From Cololabis saira (taxonomy: Eukaryota; Chordata; Actinopteri; Beloniformes; Belonidae), in the NCBI RefSeq assembly GCF_033807715.1, contig NC_084597.1, positions 12,951,170 through 13,015,169 of the forward strand: 64,000 nt of DNA. The letters are read 5' to 3'. The position numbers and the translations under genes were made by a program. The notes beneath the pieces are model-generated. The model saw only the letters and a program-made list of their open reading frames with translations. It had not been told where the DNA came from and did no database searches. Positions 22,966 to 34,309 of the stretch are shown piece by piece. The first letter of the stretch is position 1. Each line of letters begins with the position of its first letter.

Positions 22966-23006
22966 TCCGTTCAGTCAAGCGCAGAAAGTGAAGCCCTAAA
23001 AAGCAT
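22671..23006 (-). repeat. Right arm of the 336-bp inverted duplication
   Basis: Inverted partner of 21402-21737, separated from it by about 930 bp. This arm carries the N-terminal part of the longer pseudogene. A 930-bp loop with 336-bp arms would fold back on itself. Confidence 0.92.
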
Positions 23007-23129
23007 GGTGCAGGGCTCTAGCTAGCTTGCCTTGCTAGCTTGCTTAGCTACCTAGCTGCTTCAATTAGCATAACATCCCATTACTAGTTAGAATGCAAAA
23101 AAAAAAGATGCTTATTATGTGTGTGTTCA

Positions 23130-23830
23130 AAACGCCTATAAAAAAGTCATATTTTTTAACCAATATTGGACAAAATATAGCAATACAGTTAAAAAAAAAA
23201 AAGTTCAATTGATGTTTTATCCATTTCCCTAAATATTAAATCTTGAACATTGAAGATTTTTCATATAAACTGTACATTTTGACCATTATTGTGACCATAT
23301 GCATGAATTGAGTATTTGAATGTTACAGCGCCTCCAGTGGTCACCAGCAAAGAAATCCAAGATGACAACACCCCTATTATTCCTCCTAGGGGTTCCTTCT
23401 AACAAAGAAATAAGGTTGTCAAACTTTACCCAGAAGCGTGAGCATAGTTATCAATCTTAGAGTTTGCCCCTGACTATCTATAAAAAAAGTGATAATTTGT
23501 ATCCAATATTGGCTACAATATTACAATATGATTCATAAAGGATTTTTTAGTATTGTTTTATCTATTTCCTTAGATATACAATGTTTTAATCTTGACAATT
23601 ATGCATACAAATTGTACAGGTTGAACAAAACTTACCATATGCCTGAATTGAGAATTTGAATATTCTAGGGCCTCTAGTGGTAACCAGCAAAAAAATTCAA
23701 GATGACAACACCCCTTAAATTCCTTCTATAGATTTGTTCTAACAAAAAAAATAGGTTGTCAAACTTTACCCAGACATGTGAGCAAAAGTCTTAACGGAGG
23801 CTCTTTTCTAAAGTTGCCCCTTGACTATTA
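23130..23830 (+). repeat. Diverged tandem pair, period 340 bp
   Basis: Landmarks recur at exactly 340-bp spacing: GATGACAACACCCCT at 23361 and 23701, and GGTTGTCAAACTTTACCCAG at 23414 and 23754. Other matching phrases are ACCATATGCNTGAATTGAG and TTTGCCCCTGACTAT against GTTGCCCCTTGACTAT. The two units are roughly three-quarters identical. No coding potential, and no third unit seen. Confidence 0.85.
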
Positions 23831-24237
23831 AATCCAGAATAAAAACAAAGAAGCGCAGCGCAGGTCTTCACAACTACAGATACCGCGTTAACACACGGGA
23901 CATTTATGACACTAATATTTATATTATTCACATTACTTAACTGAAAAACTCAAGCATAAAACGCTGCAGGAAAACAATCGTGAATAAGATTCAAAACTTA
24001 GTTTAGTGCCATTGACTATGCAGAGCACCAAAACCACAGAATTACTTATTCTGTTGTTTTAAGGTCAGATGTACTGCGTTGAAACAACCTTCAGCGTTGA
24101 TGCTCCACACAGGCTAGCTTATTGAATGCAAAAATTAATATACCTATACCTAAGATTTAGTCTAGTTAGATTTCAGAACTTATGGGCTTCATGGTTTAGG
24201 TTGTTGGTGTGCGTATTGAAACATTTTTTTTCTTAAA

Positions 24238-24471
24238 AGGAGCATGAGGCTCCTTTTAAGAAATGAGACTCATTAGCGCCACCTTCGCCACGACGGCCGT
24301 CGGGGGTACTGCACAATTGCAGCACATTTTGCAGCACACAGCCTGTTCAAGGCAACGGAGAGATATGCTAGAGGGCTCATTCTTTTTGGTTTGGAACGCT
24401 TCATCTGACATTATTACTAGAAAACTTAAAACGTATACAAATTTTTTTCATAAATCCTGCCTCATGCTCCT
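24238..24471 (-). mobile_element. Kolobok-like MITE, family K1 copy C, internally deleted (234 bp)
   Basis: Inverted relative to copies A and B. TTAA lies at both sides (24233-24236, 24472-24475) and the termini are AGGAGCATGAGGC. The middle about 105 bp of the family, including the TGACGTCA octamer, is missing: GGGGGTACTGCA runs straight into CAATTGCAGCACATTTTG. Confidence 0.85.
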
Positions 24472-24475
24472 TTAA

Positions 24476-26385
24476 TTACTGCTTTATGTTTATAAAACAA
24501 ACACAAAAAAGCACCTACACTATGTGCCACTAGAGGGAGCTCTAGTGGGACCCCAATTTGAGAACAAGCTGTGGGTAACATCACAAAGAGTTTGTCCAGG
24601 TGTGTGTAGTGTATGACTTATGCTGGTGGGGGGTATATTCTCCTCTCATGTCAGTCTAAACAGACTAAAGTCAAACTGCAAGATAAGCCACATCCACTAT
24701 TGCTGAAGCTCGAGGAAGACAGACTCCATCACCTTGGTCAGCACCCGCTACTGCAGAAAAAAGACACAACAACATAAGTGTTGTCTTTCCCCTGGGGGAA
24801 AAAAAAGGAATTAAATGTGATGCAGAACTGGCAGCATTTCTTCTAGATTGGTCATTAGGCTAAAACGTTGTTTACAGTAACATAATGAGGCTCGTTGTTG
24901 CATAACAGCATCGTTCTACTGCTGTTCATATGAGCTTGTAGCCAAGATATACCCAACTCACTTTCAGTCTACTGCATGTGATCGTTTTATTTTGAGGAGA
25001 AAAGGCAGCAGGGGCAGAGCGTATTGCTGTGAACCTTGTGGTGTCTTATAGCAGTTGCTGACAATGATTTTTTTCTTGATATTATGCCCTCATTCTGTCT
25101 AGATTGTCCACACTTACACAAGGTGCCTTTAATAACCTCTGCATTTCAATCTGCTGTGACAGTTCTTACTTTGTTGTGCACCTAAACTGGAGCAGGGTAA
25201 TTAATGCTTTATGCCACACCTGAGGGAGGTATATCATTATTGACCCTGACATTTTCTTACAGTTTTGTAAGACAAATTAGGTTAGGGGGCATCTGAAGTG
25301 TACTAATACAGATATACATTTCACAAATGACTCAGCAATATGGACAACCATGTTTATGTTTTTAAACCCACTTGAGATGACTGTCTGCCACAGGAAATCA
25401 GTGAATATGTTGACGTAACTGATGAACAAAACTGAGCAGGCAGATTCACCGATGCCCTTATTACTCTCTGAATATTGCTAATAGCTCTCCTGCTGTTGGT
25501 AAAGTACTGAGTCTCGGATACACACCCTGGGGGGCTTCAAAATTCAGCGCGAATCAGAAAATATTCATAAATAAATATATAAAAGTCACAGTGGTGAAGG
25601 GTGTCGGTACAGGCAAATATTCATGATGCTGTCTGGGAGCTCAAGAAATCAGAAAGGCATGTGGACTAAGCTACCTGCTGCTCTCAGATGGATCTCTGCT
25701 GTCCATCACCGCACACTCTGCACATGTTCGATGAGCTAAACACAAAGCATGACAAGGAGCTCTGCAGGAAGAACTTACAGCTGAACTCAGTGCTGTACAC
25801 ACAAAAAATAAAAAATGACAAAACATTCTCACACAAGTAGCATGTTGTCTCTATTTATATCTTTATTTTGCTCAATTTAAAAGTATATACTGAGAAAAAA
25901 AATCTTGTGGATTTCAAAAGGAGGATGACTCAAAAGGAAAAGGGATATTACAGAGTCTTTCCCAGAACTGGAAATCCTGGTTGCGCAGGTGCCAGAGATC
26001 TGAGGACATTTTTAACTAAATTACAGCATCCATTGGCTCTAACAAGGGACTTTCTGGACGAACTACTGTCAGTGCTGCATTTCATAGATCTGGACTGTGG
26101 GAGGGTGGCCAGGTGGCAGAAGATGGCAGCCTGGAGTTTGCAAAAGGGGACTGAAAGATTCAAAATGCATGATGCAAAAGACTGTGCCTCAACTTAAATA
26201 CATAAGACCTGCAAAACAACCTGCAAAGCAATCCAAAATATTTCTGCTGCGCAGTGTTTTTTGGGGAATCAGCAACATCAATCCTTACAGATGAAAACAT
26301 GCATCCCGTGAACGTACAGTAAGTGCGCTGTTCATCGCTCTATGTCCTATTTTTGGTCTCTGTGTAGTGGTAGAGGCAACAGTCC
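24476..26385. other. Intergenic, no gene recognised
   Basis: The longest frame (+ 25868-26197, 109 codons) shows no domain I know and no repeat relation in the window. The minus strand of the same place is also open, so it is probably chance. Confidence 0.45.
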
Positions 26386-26387
26386 TA

Positions 26388-26788
26388 CAGTGGAGCAAAA
26401 AAGTACAGTATTTAGTCCGCCACCAGTTGTGCAAGTTCTCCCACTTGATAGATGAGAGAGGCCTGTAATTTTCATCATACAGTAGGTAACTTCAACTATG
26501 AGAGACAGAATGGGGGGAAAGAATCCAGGAAATCACATTGTAGGATTTTTACTGAATTAATTGGTAACTTCCTCAGTAAAATAAGTATTTGGTCACCTAC
26601 AAACAAGCAAGATTTCTGGCTTTCAAAGACCTGTAACTTCTTCTTTAAGAGGCTCCTCTGTCCTCCACTCGTTACTTGTATTAATTACACCTGTTTTAAC
26701 TGGTTATCAGTATAAAAGACACCTGTCCACAACCTCAAACAGTCACACCCCAAACTCCACTATGGCCAAGACCAAAGAGCTGTCAAAG
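26388..26788 (+). mobile_element. Tc1-like transposon, 5' end and transposase start
   Basis: TA (26386-26387) precedes CAGTGGAGCAAAAAAGTA, the outer end of a well-known fish Tc1 group. The usual 370-bp leader follows (TGATAGATGAGAGAGGCCTG, CAGTATAAAAGACACCTGTC), then the transposase start MAKTKELSK at 26762. The frame is split by the solo LTR and resumes at 27137 with DVRNN before being lost at the LINE junction near 27152. This is the N-terminal tip of the DNA-binding domain only. Confidence 0.85.
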
Positions 26789-27136
26789 TGTCAGGGTTTG
26801 ACACTTCCCTCCCAGTCTTTAAGTTTCTGTTTTGCCCCGCCTGTGTCCCATCTGCCCTGATTGTCTGCACCTGTGTCTCGTTGTGTCTCGTTATCCCCTG
26901 TGTATATCTGGTCTTGTCATTCCCTTGTTCCCTGTTGGACCGTACTGTTTTGTTCCTCATGTTTCCTGCCACGTTCTTCCTCCTCCAAGTTTTTTGATCC
27001 CTTTAGTTTGTTTTGATCCTGCCAAGCAGCGCTTTGTTTTTCCCTTTTGATAAATAAATCCTATTTTTTGCCGACTCCTGCCTCCCGCCTCCTGCTCTCC
27101 TGCGTTTGGGTCCACACCTTACCCCAAGACGTGACA
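26789..27136 (+). mobile_element. Solo LTR (348 bp), TSD CAAAG
   Basis: Starts TGTCAGGGTTTGACAC and ends CCCCAAGACGTGACA, so it has TG...CA ends, and it is flanked by the 5-bp duplication CAAAG (26784-26788, 27137-27141). GATAAATAAATCC near the 3' side may be its polyadenylation signal. No internal region or tRNA primer site is present, as expected after recombination between two LTRs. A related fragment lies inverted at 38752-39060. Confidence 0.88.
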
Positions 27137-27151
27137 CAAAGGATGTGAGAA

Positions 27152-27711
27152 ACAACTCCGAGTTCCTCCCGGGTGACCAAACTCCTCACCCTATCTCTAA
27201 GGGAGCGTCCAGCCACCCTGCGGAGGAAACTAATCTCGGCCGCTTGTATCCGCAATCTCGTCCTTTCGGTCACTACCCAAAGTTCATGACCGTAGGTGAG
27301 GGTAGGGGCGTAGATTGACCGGTAAATCGAGAGCTTCGCCTTTCGACTCAGCTCCCTCTTCACCACGATGGTCCGGTACATCGACCACATAACTGCGGAC
27401 GCTGCACCGATCCGTCTTTCAATCTCCCGCTCCATCGTTCCCTCACTCGTGAACAAGACCCCGAGATACTTGAACTCCTCCACCTGAGGCAGGACTTCTC
27501 CACCCACCCGGAGAAGGCACCCTTTCCCGGTGGAGAACCATGGCCTCGGTTTTGGAGGTGCTGATTCTCATCCCTGCCGCGTCGCACTCGGCCGCAAACC
27601 GCCCCAGCACATGCTGAAGGTCCCGGTCCGATGAAGCCAACAGGACAACGTCATCCGCAAAAAGCAGAGACAAAATCCTGAGGTTCCCAAACCGGACCCT
27701 CTCCAGCCCCT
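27152..27711 (-). pseudogene. Rex3/RTE-like LINE reverse transcriptase fragment
   Basis: On the minus strand, a frame at 27673-27443 carries the catalytic box MSLLFADDVVLLASSD, with LGRFAAECDAAGMRISTSKT. After a frameshift near 27480, GEVLPQVEEFKYLGVLFTS, IERRIGAASAV, VVKRELSRKAKLSIY, TLTYGHELWVVTERTR and FLRRVAGRSLRDRVR follow. This is the C-terminal half of a fish LINE of the Rex3 (RTE) type. Both ends are truncated: one abuts the Tc1 remnant, the other the small repeat at 27712. Confidence 0.85.
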
Positions 27712-27785
27712 GGCTTTCAGTGTGAATCTACCAAGCAGTGCGATGCAGGCGTCAGGAGATTTATGACGCTTTCAGTGTGAATGCA
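27712..27785 (+). repeat. 74-bp repeat with CTTTCAGTGTGAA at both ends, copy 1
   Basis: GGCTTTCAGTGTGAA opens and GACGCTTTCAGTGTGAA closes the segment in the same orientation. An inverted homologue lies at 56225-56293, sharing CAAGCAG(T/C)G(C/A)GATGC and GACGCTTTCAGTG. Family unknown. Confidence 0.65.
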
Positions 27786-29409
27786 GTTTCCAGCACCTAC
27801 CCACTGGATGGCGGACACTCATATTTAAGCTACCTCCTACAACATCTTCGTGGCTAAGTCACAGATTGGAAACAAAAATTCCCAATAGAAGAAAAAAGGC
27901 AGTTTAAAGACAGAATGGAAACAAAATAAATAAATAAACGGCAAATAGACCCGTACTTTTTAGCAGTCTGAAGCCCAATTTGTCCGTCAAGTAGTAATGA
28001 ATGTTTTTCTTTCGTTAATCATTAAATGCAGAGCCAATTATGTAACATGATGGGGGGGGGACAAGAGTAGGTACATTAAAGTGATCTTGCAGTTACAAGT
28101 GTACATGACACATACTGGTCATGAAATAGAGTCTTAACACCTCTGAGTTAGAGCATCGCTAGTTTTTAGCGCTAGACAAGCTTTTCTATGGGACAATAAG
28201 ACATTTTTAAACAGAAGAATAAACTACATCTTGTACTGCCTTATATAATAATTTAGAATTTTAGAAAGTGAACGTCTAGCAATATTTTGTCATTTCCTCC
28301 ATTAGTTAATTCAGCCTTGACCAAAGTGATTGATGTAATGACCAGATGCATTAACTTTGCCATCCATTTAGGTTTATGTTATCCTGTTTAAAAAATGTGC
28401 CTGGCTTCGTTTGTGGAGGTGTTCAGACAGCTCTGCTCATTAACCAGGACTTACACCTCTATTTATATTTATTGTAGGATTCAGATTCTTATGGAGTGTG
28501 AATGTAATATTTCCACAGACGCAACCCTTGACCTGAAAGAAAATTGATAAGGTAGAAAATGGAAAATGGGAGGGTGGGTGTTATTAACTTTTTTTTCCCC
28601 TTCTTTTAATATGAACCACTGAGGGGGTGGGGGGGGGGGGGGGGGGGAGGAGAAGAAATGCAAATACGGAAACAGAAATCACCACAGATGCAGCTTTACA
28701 CAAACGAACCTTCTTTAATTGTAGTTTTGCTCAGTCTCACAGCTTCAATCCAAATGTGTATAATTCCTATAGTACATGTACAGTCTGTCTTTTGATTTGC
28801 TACTGTCCTGTTTTAAAAAGACAAATCAACTGTTTTATGTTAGACATGTTTGTTGTGTGGCTGTTTTGACACCTCTTTTATGATCATCTCAGTTAGAGGA
28901 TCTTAAAAAAAGAGACAGTTACAGGTTGCCTTGAGAACTGGAGGGGACTACTGGACTGCAGGAAAGGTCTAGTCATAAAACAGAATAAGCAATAGAGGTG
29001 GAAAAACTGTGAAGAAATGAATAGTCAAAAAGGTAACACACTGATTAGATTTAATGTTTGAGATCATTTTATGGGAGCTGTTTGCAGTGACTACCACCTC
29101 AAAATCTCAGCCGTAACCCTGTCTCTTTGTTTGGGTCTGAAAATGTTTTCCTTCTTTGAGTCATCCCCATTTGCAGTGACATCACAGATCGTAGTAGAAC
29201 TGCCCAGGCCTGCCGTATCCAACTTCACATAATGTTGCATTTATTGCTCCTTAGAAGTGGGTATAAAAGTGGATGAACACCCAGGTGAAGAGGACTGGAG
29301 TCGTGCTAACTGATCCACTTCACAGTGGCACGATCAGCTTCAGTTCATTTCATTTCAGTTCAGTTCAGTTCAACTTCGTACCCAAAGGTAAATTTGCTTT
29401 GCAGTAAAG
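27786..29409. other. Intergenic, no gene recognised
   Basis: No supported gene. It includes a guanine homopolymer at 28630-28647 and a TTCAG/TTCAT run at about 29338-29372 that leads a repeat-like stretch (ACTTCGTACCCAAAGGTAAA), into which the element at 29418 inserted. Confidence 0.45.
28622..28648. repeat. Poly-G tract
   Basis: Almost uninterrupted run of G on the plus strand. A second one is at 60598-60617. Confidence 0.95.
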
Positions 29410-29417
29410 GTCTAGTG

Positions 29418-30110
29418 CAGGGGTCGGCAACCCAAAATGTTGAAAGAGCCATATTGGACCAAAAACACAAAAAACGAATATGTCTGGAGCCGTAAAAAAT
29501 GAAAGGTCTTGTATCAGCCTTAGAATGAAGACAAATGGTGAAAGGAGAAATGTCGAAAAAAAGTCAAAATGTGGAGAAAAAAGTAAAAATTTAGAGAAAA
29601 AAGTCAAAATGTTGAGATTAATGTTGAAGTACAATCTCGAGAAAAAAGTTCAAATGTTGAGAAAAAAGTGGAAATGTCGAGAAAAAAGTCGAAATGTTGA
29701 GAAAAAAGTCGAAATGTCGAAATTAAAAGGGAAAGGAAAAAGGAAGAAAAAAAGTGGAGAAAAGGAAAGAAAGAAGAAAAAAGAAAAAAAAAACAAGAAA
29801 AGAAAGAAAAAAGAAAAAAAGAGAAAAAAGAGAAAATAAAGACAAAGAAAGAGAAAGAAAGGAAGAAAAAAGGGAAAAAAAGGAAAAAAAGAAGAAAAAA
29901 GCAAAAAAAACAAGAAAAGAAAGAAAAAAAGGAAAAAAAGAGAAAAAAAGAGAAAAGAAAGAGAAAGAAAGAGAAAAAAAGAAGCAAAAAAGAAGAAAAA
30001 GGGGAAAAAAAGGAAAAAAAGGTGAAACATTTTTGAAAAAGCTCCAGGAGCCACTAGGGCGGCGCTAAAGAGCCGCATGCGGCTCTAGAGCCGCGGGTTG
30101 CCGACCCCTG
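29418..30110 (+). mobile_element. hAT-like element with internal homopurine tract, TSD GTCTAGTG (693 bp)
   Basis: Ends CAGGGGTCGGCAACCC / GGGTTGCCGACCCCTG are perfectly inverted, and GTCTAGTG flanks both sides (29410-29417, 30111-30118). The interior has a 20-bp degenerate minisatellite (GTCGAAATGTTGAGAAAAAA type), then about 300 bp almost only A and G, then CCGCATGCGGCTCTAGAGCC-like palindromes. Long lysine-rich or phenylalanine-rich frames here are composition artefacts. A reversed copy is at 33081-33911. Confidence 0.93.
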
Positions 30111-30829
30111 GTCTAGTGAGTCCAGCAACAAGACACCATCAGTACATACATACAACATACAACATGAACATAAACCATAATCACAACATAAAAGGCTAAA
30201 ACCTGATCTATTTATTTAGGAGGATTATAGAAGTATGTATAAAACTATGTTTAAAACATTTGGTTTGCATTGTGGAACTCTATATCTGCGTCCTGACTGA
30301 AGTAGCTGGAACTGGTCGTGTCGTGGATGAGAGGTGTCTTTTAAAATACATCCAGACAGCCTTTGTATCTGTCTGGGTTCATCTGCTGCTCTCTTGTTAT
30401 CTTACTAGACCACTTCACGATCTGGTTAAGACAATTTGTATTTTTAAGAGACAGATTTCCAAACCAAGACACCATGAAAAAGGATAAAACCTATTCAATA
30501 AAAGCTTGAGAAAAAACGGTCAAGAGTGTTTTGTCGATATGACAATATGACAGTTTTCTCAGGCAAAAAAGACGTTGGTTACCCTTTTTATAAACAGCCT
30601 CACAATTAGCCTCAAATGTCAGTTTACTGTCAATAACTGTATGACTATCCCCCCTTTTATAGTTGTCAGTTCTTGTGCTAGGTTTGTTTTTCTAAAATCA
30701 ATCAGCATGTCTTTGCCTCCTCTAAATCACTATTTATTGAGAACCTGTAGATCAACAAATCAAAGTGTTTTTTACTGATTAATTTCAAACTAAATTCACC
30801 AATGAAAAGATATGTTACAATGACCTGAT
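30111..30829. other. Intergenic; continuation of the repeat-like stretch, no gene
   Basis: Low-complexity CATACA/ACATAC sequence at 30140-30165, then no supported feature until the LINE end. Confidence 0.4.
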
Positions 30830-31353
30830 TAGCAGAAAACAGGAAAGGTTTTTGTGTTTCAGTCAGCGGGGTGAGGCTATGGAACAAGTTTTCAATGGAA
30901 TTAAAGCAATGTCCAAATATTAAACCGTTTAAAATAAAATACAAAGATATTATTTTTCAGAGGTACAGGGATGAGCAAAATGCTTGGGTGCAATGATACA
31001 GTGTTTATTTTTTATTTATCTATTTTTATCCTTATTTTCTTACACTAGTCAGTAGCTTATGTTGCTACAATGTTTTTATTGTCTTGTTTTGATTGTTTTT
31101 GTTTTTTTATTTTTATTTATTTTTATTTTTATTTTTTATTTTTTATTATGTTTGCATAATGTTATGTTCGCATGTGTTAGCTAGTCATATTTAAGGAGAG
31201 GGGGTGAGAGTTTATAAGTTTTACTTCTTCTCACTCCCTTTCGAATATGTACTTTGTTATGTCTCATGTTAAGACGATTGTCTTATTTTCTTTCTTTTTT
31301 TATATGACTCATATTCTAAATAAACACTACAAAAAAAAAAAAAAAAAAAAAAA
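30830..31353 (+). pseudogene. 3' end of a LINE: C-terminal ORF2 piece, 3' UTR and poly-A tail
   Basis: The frame ending at TGA 30994-30996 reads GFCVSVSGVRLWNKFSMELK and then CPNIKPFKIKYKDIIFQRY, the conserved C-terminus of a fish LINE ORF2 (CVSVxGVxLWNxL type). A 330-bp 3' UTR with TTCTCACTCCCTTTCGAATA and AATAAA at 31318-31323 leads to a 23-bp poly-A at 31331-31353. It is heavily 5'-truncated. Confidence 0.75.
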
Positions 31354-32754
31354 CGTCTTCCAAGATCTTCCAAATCAGCTCCACATACCTTTATGGATTC
31401 AGTTTAAGGTAATCACATAGATGTTCGATACACAAATAAACCACTTTAAGGAACCTGTAGTCCAAGAAATGCAGCCTGATCTCACAGAAATATCTGAACA
31501 GAAGTGGCATCTTAAACATCATTTTCAGTGCCGGTGCAAATTCAGTCAGTGACCTTGTTGAGGTGGATTTGTGCAGTCACTGGAGGCTGGGGAGGATTTC
31601 TGACCAGTTATACTGTCACACAACTTTAAACCAGGAGATTCTAATTTAGTATCTTGGTGGCGCCTTCATCTACGTGACAGCAGCTCTGACCTTCACAAGA
31701 GTTCCTCTTCTACATAATACAATCTTGCAATTCATGGTGTGAACATAAGTTTAAAATATAGTATTCCACTCATTTCCCCAACGATGGAACAGATTTCAGA
31801 CTATGGACCATTGCGATGTTTGCAATCATCCTGATACTTCTTTGTATCCAAATCCCTCAAACCATGGATCCTGTCCGGGGTTTGCACTTCTCTTTTGCGC
31901 TCACCGACACCTATCGTCCTGGATCTTAACACAGCTGACAGTTTGCATGCGCATTATGTGATGGAAATTTATTTTCAGTCGCTCTTTTCTGTGCACTTGG
32001 TCCAGGCTCGAGTTGTAGCTGTCTTTTAGCTGTTTTTTTGAAAACTGCACGTCTGTATTTTGACTAAAAACACCCGTTTTTTTTTCTGATAAGATTGCTG
32101 TATTAGAAACTATCTGTTGCACTTTTGCATCATACTTTCAGGTGTACATTTTGGCTTTTTTGCATGCAAAACATAATTAGAATTCACAAAGTCAAGCCAT
32201 CGGTGAGTCTTTATTTCTAAGTGTCATTATATTAGTTCAGTCTTACTCAGATATTCCAGTCACTTCATGGTTAAAATGTGTTTATACAGTAGGTATATGA
32301 TACTTTTTCCCACAACACACTGCAATAATGTAATCAGTGTTACTCGGTGTGATTAATACTGACTTCAAATGCATTTTTTTTTCTTGATCTATTATTATAG
32401 GTACTGTTTGTACAGGCAAAGCCTAACCTGACATTTCCTTCAGGTTACCTTCACCTTGTTGTAAGTTACCGTACTACGGGTCCTTTACATTATTCCATGT
32501 TGACACTTATCTATTTTGTCATAAATATTTAAGTATGGATCTAGTCTATGGAAGCAGAGGCCGTGATCGCTCCTTTTGCCTCTATTGAGCGGTCGCATTC
32601 AGCAATCGACTTCTATGGACTCATAACAAGGTGGCAGCAACTGGAAGGAGATGATGTCTGAAAGTGTAGAAAGAAGACTTTCTGTACAGGCACCAGTCAG
32701 TACAATTATAAAGTTAAAATGACCTTGTCTGTAGGAAACTCATAAAACCCAGAG
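31354..32754. other. Intergenic, nothing recognised
   Basis: AT-rich, no supported gene or repeat boundary. Confidence 0.45.
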
Positions 32755-34300
32755 TAGAATTTAAAATTATATCTTTGCATATAAAGATATCGATGACAAA
32801 GCTCCATCATGTCTTAAAAAGCTCATGGTTTCAGATTTTCCAAGCAGAGCCCTTGGCTCTCAGACAGCAGGTTTGCTTGTGGTTCCTAGAGTTTCTAAAC
32901 GTAGAACGGGAGAAAAAACCTTTAGGGATCAGGTTCCTCTCCTCTGGAACCAACTGCCAGTTTGTGTTCAGGAAGCAGACACCTTCTCTACCTTTAAGGT
33001 TAAGCTTCATTTTGATAAAAATGTGTGTGATGGGTCAGGTGACCAGGAAACATCTCTTAAATATACTGCTATGGCTAGACCAGGGTTCGGCAACCCGCGG
33101 CTCTAGAGCCGCATGCGGCTCTTTAGCGCCGCCCTAGTGGCTCCTTGGAGCTTTTTCAAAAATGTTTGACCTTTTTTTCCTCTTTCTTTCTTTCTCTTTT
33201 TTTCTTTTTTCTTTTTTTCTCTTTTTTTCTTCCTTTTTCCTTTCCTTTTTTAATCTCGACATTTCGACTTTTTTCTCAACATTTTGACTTTTTTCTCGAA
33301 ATTTTGATTTTTTTCTCGAGATTGTACTTCAACATTAATCTCGACATTTCGATTTTTTTCTCAACATTTCGACTTTTTTCTAAAAATTTTGAATTTTTTC
33401 TCGACATTTCGACTTTTTTCTCGAAATTTCGACTTTTTTCTCGACATTTCAACTTTTTTCTTGAAATTCAGACTATTTCCTCGACATTTTGCCTTTTTTC
33501 TCTCGACATTTCGACTTTTTTCTCAAAATTCTTACTATTTCCTCGACATTTTGACTTTTTTCTCGACATTTTGACTTTTTTCTCGACATTTCGACTTTTT
33601 TCTCGAGATTGTACTTCAACATTAATCTCGAAATTTCGACTTTTTTTTCAACATTTCGACTTTTTTCTCGAAATTCTGACTATTTCCTCGACATTTCGAC
33701 TTTTTTCTTGAAATTCTTACTATTTCCTCGATATTTTGACTTTTTTCTCGACATTTCGATTTTTTTTCTCAACATTTCGACTTTTTTCTCGACATTTCGC
33801 CTCCGCCATTTGCCTTCATTCTTATACTAGACATTTAATTTTTTGCGGCTCCAGACATATTTGTTTTTTGTGTTTTTGGTCCAATATGGCTCTTTCAACA
33901 CACGACCGCTGGGCTAGACTGCAGAGGAACCTCCCATGATGCACCTCTCCTCATTCTGTTCTATTCCAACTCTATTCATGACATCATTGTTATTATTAAC
34001 CTGTGCTCCTTCTTCCCTGCAGGTGTTCCCGATCAGCTGTTGTCGCAGTTCTCTCCTCTTTCCCGTCCTCTCAACGCCCAACTACTCAAGGCAGATGTGC
34101 TGCCATCCTTCCCGAGTTCTGCAGAGGTTTCTTCCTGCTAAAGGAGAGATTTTTTCTTTCCACGGTCACCACGTACTTACTCAGGATGTGGGAAAAGTTT
34201 TGATGCAATCTGTTGGTTTCCTGCTTTAGAATGAGTTGAACTGTATTGATGAAGCACTATGGGATGACATTTGTCTTTATTTGGGCGTTATACATAAAAA
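32755..34300 (+). pseudogene. L2/Rex1-like LINE 3' end, split by a hAT-like element
   Basis: Left part (32755-33080): MVSDFPSRALGSQTAGLLVV, RVSKRRTGEKTFRDQVPLLW and TFSTFKVKLHF, the C-terminus of an L2/Rex1-type ORF. Right part (33912-34300): the non-coding tail with GTTCTGCAGAGGTTTCTTCC and a closing TTTGGGCGTTATACATAAAA. The hAT-like element at 33081-33911 inserted between. The homologous C-terminal segment at 12890-13080 supports the assignment. Confidence 0.78.
33081..33911 (-). mobile_element. hAT-like element with homopyrimidine tract, TSD GGCTAGAC (831 bp)
   Basis: Reversed copy of 29418-30110. The left end CAGGGTTCGGCAACCC is intact with one change; the right end has decayed to ACACGACCGCTG. 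The 8-bp duplication GGCTAGAC is perfect (33073-33080, 33912-33919). The interior is a CTCGACATTTCGACTTTTTT-type minisatellite of some 25 degenerate units, longer than in the other copy. Confidence 0.9.
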
Positions 34301-34309
34301 TACAAAAAA

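Noticed and set aside
25868..26197. 109-codon frame as possible novel gene
   Set aside because: The opposite strand is also open, no known domain and no splice context. Transcript evidence would be needed.
29480..30078. Long lysine/glutamate-rich (plus) and phenylalanine-rich (minus) open frames
   Set aside because: Produced by the homopurine tract of a hAT-like MITE whose ends and target duplication are defined. No protein-like composition.
33240..33810. Regularly spaced short repeats that might suggest a CRISPR-like array
   Set aside because: Units are contiguous without unique spacers, the genome is vertebrate, and the array lies inside a MITE.
33145..33830. 188-codon Phe/Ser/Thr-rich frame
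   Set aside because: Translation of the CTCGACATTTCGACTTTTTT minisatellite in the reversed copy of the same MITE. It looks like a repeat protein only because the DNA is a repeat.
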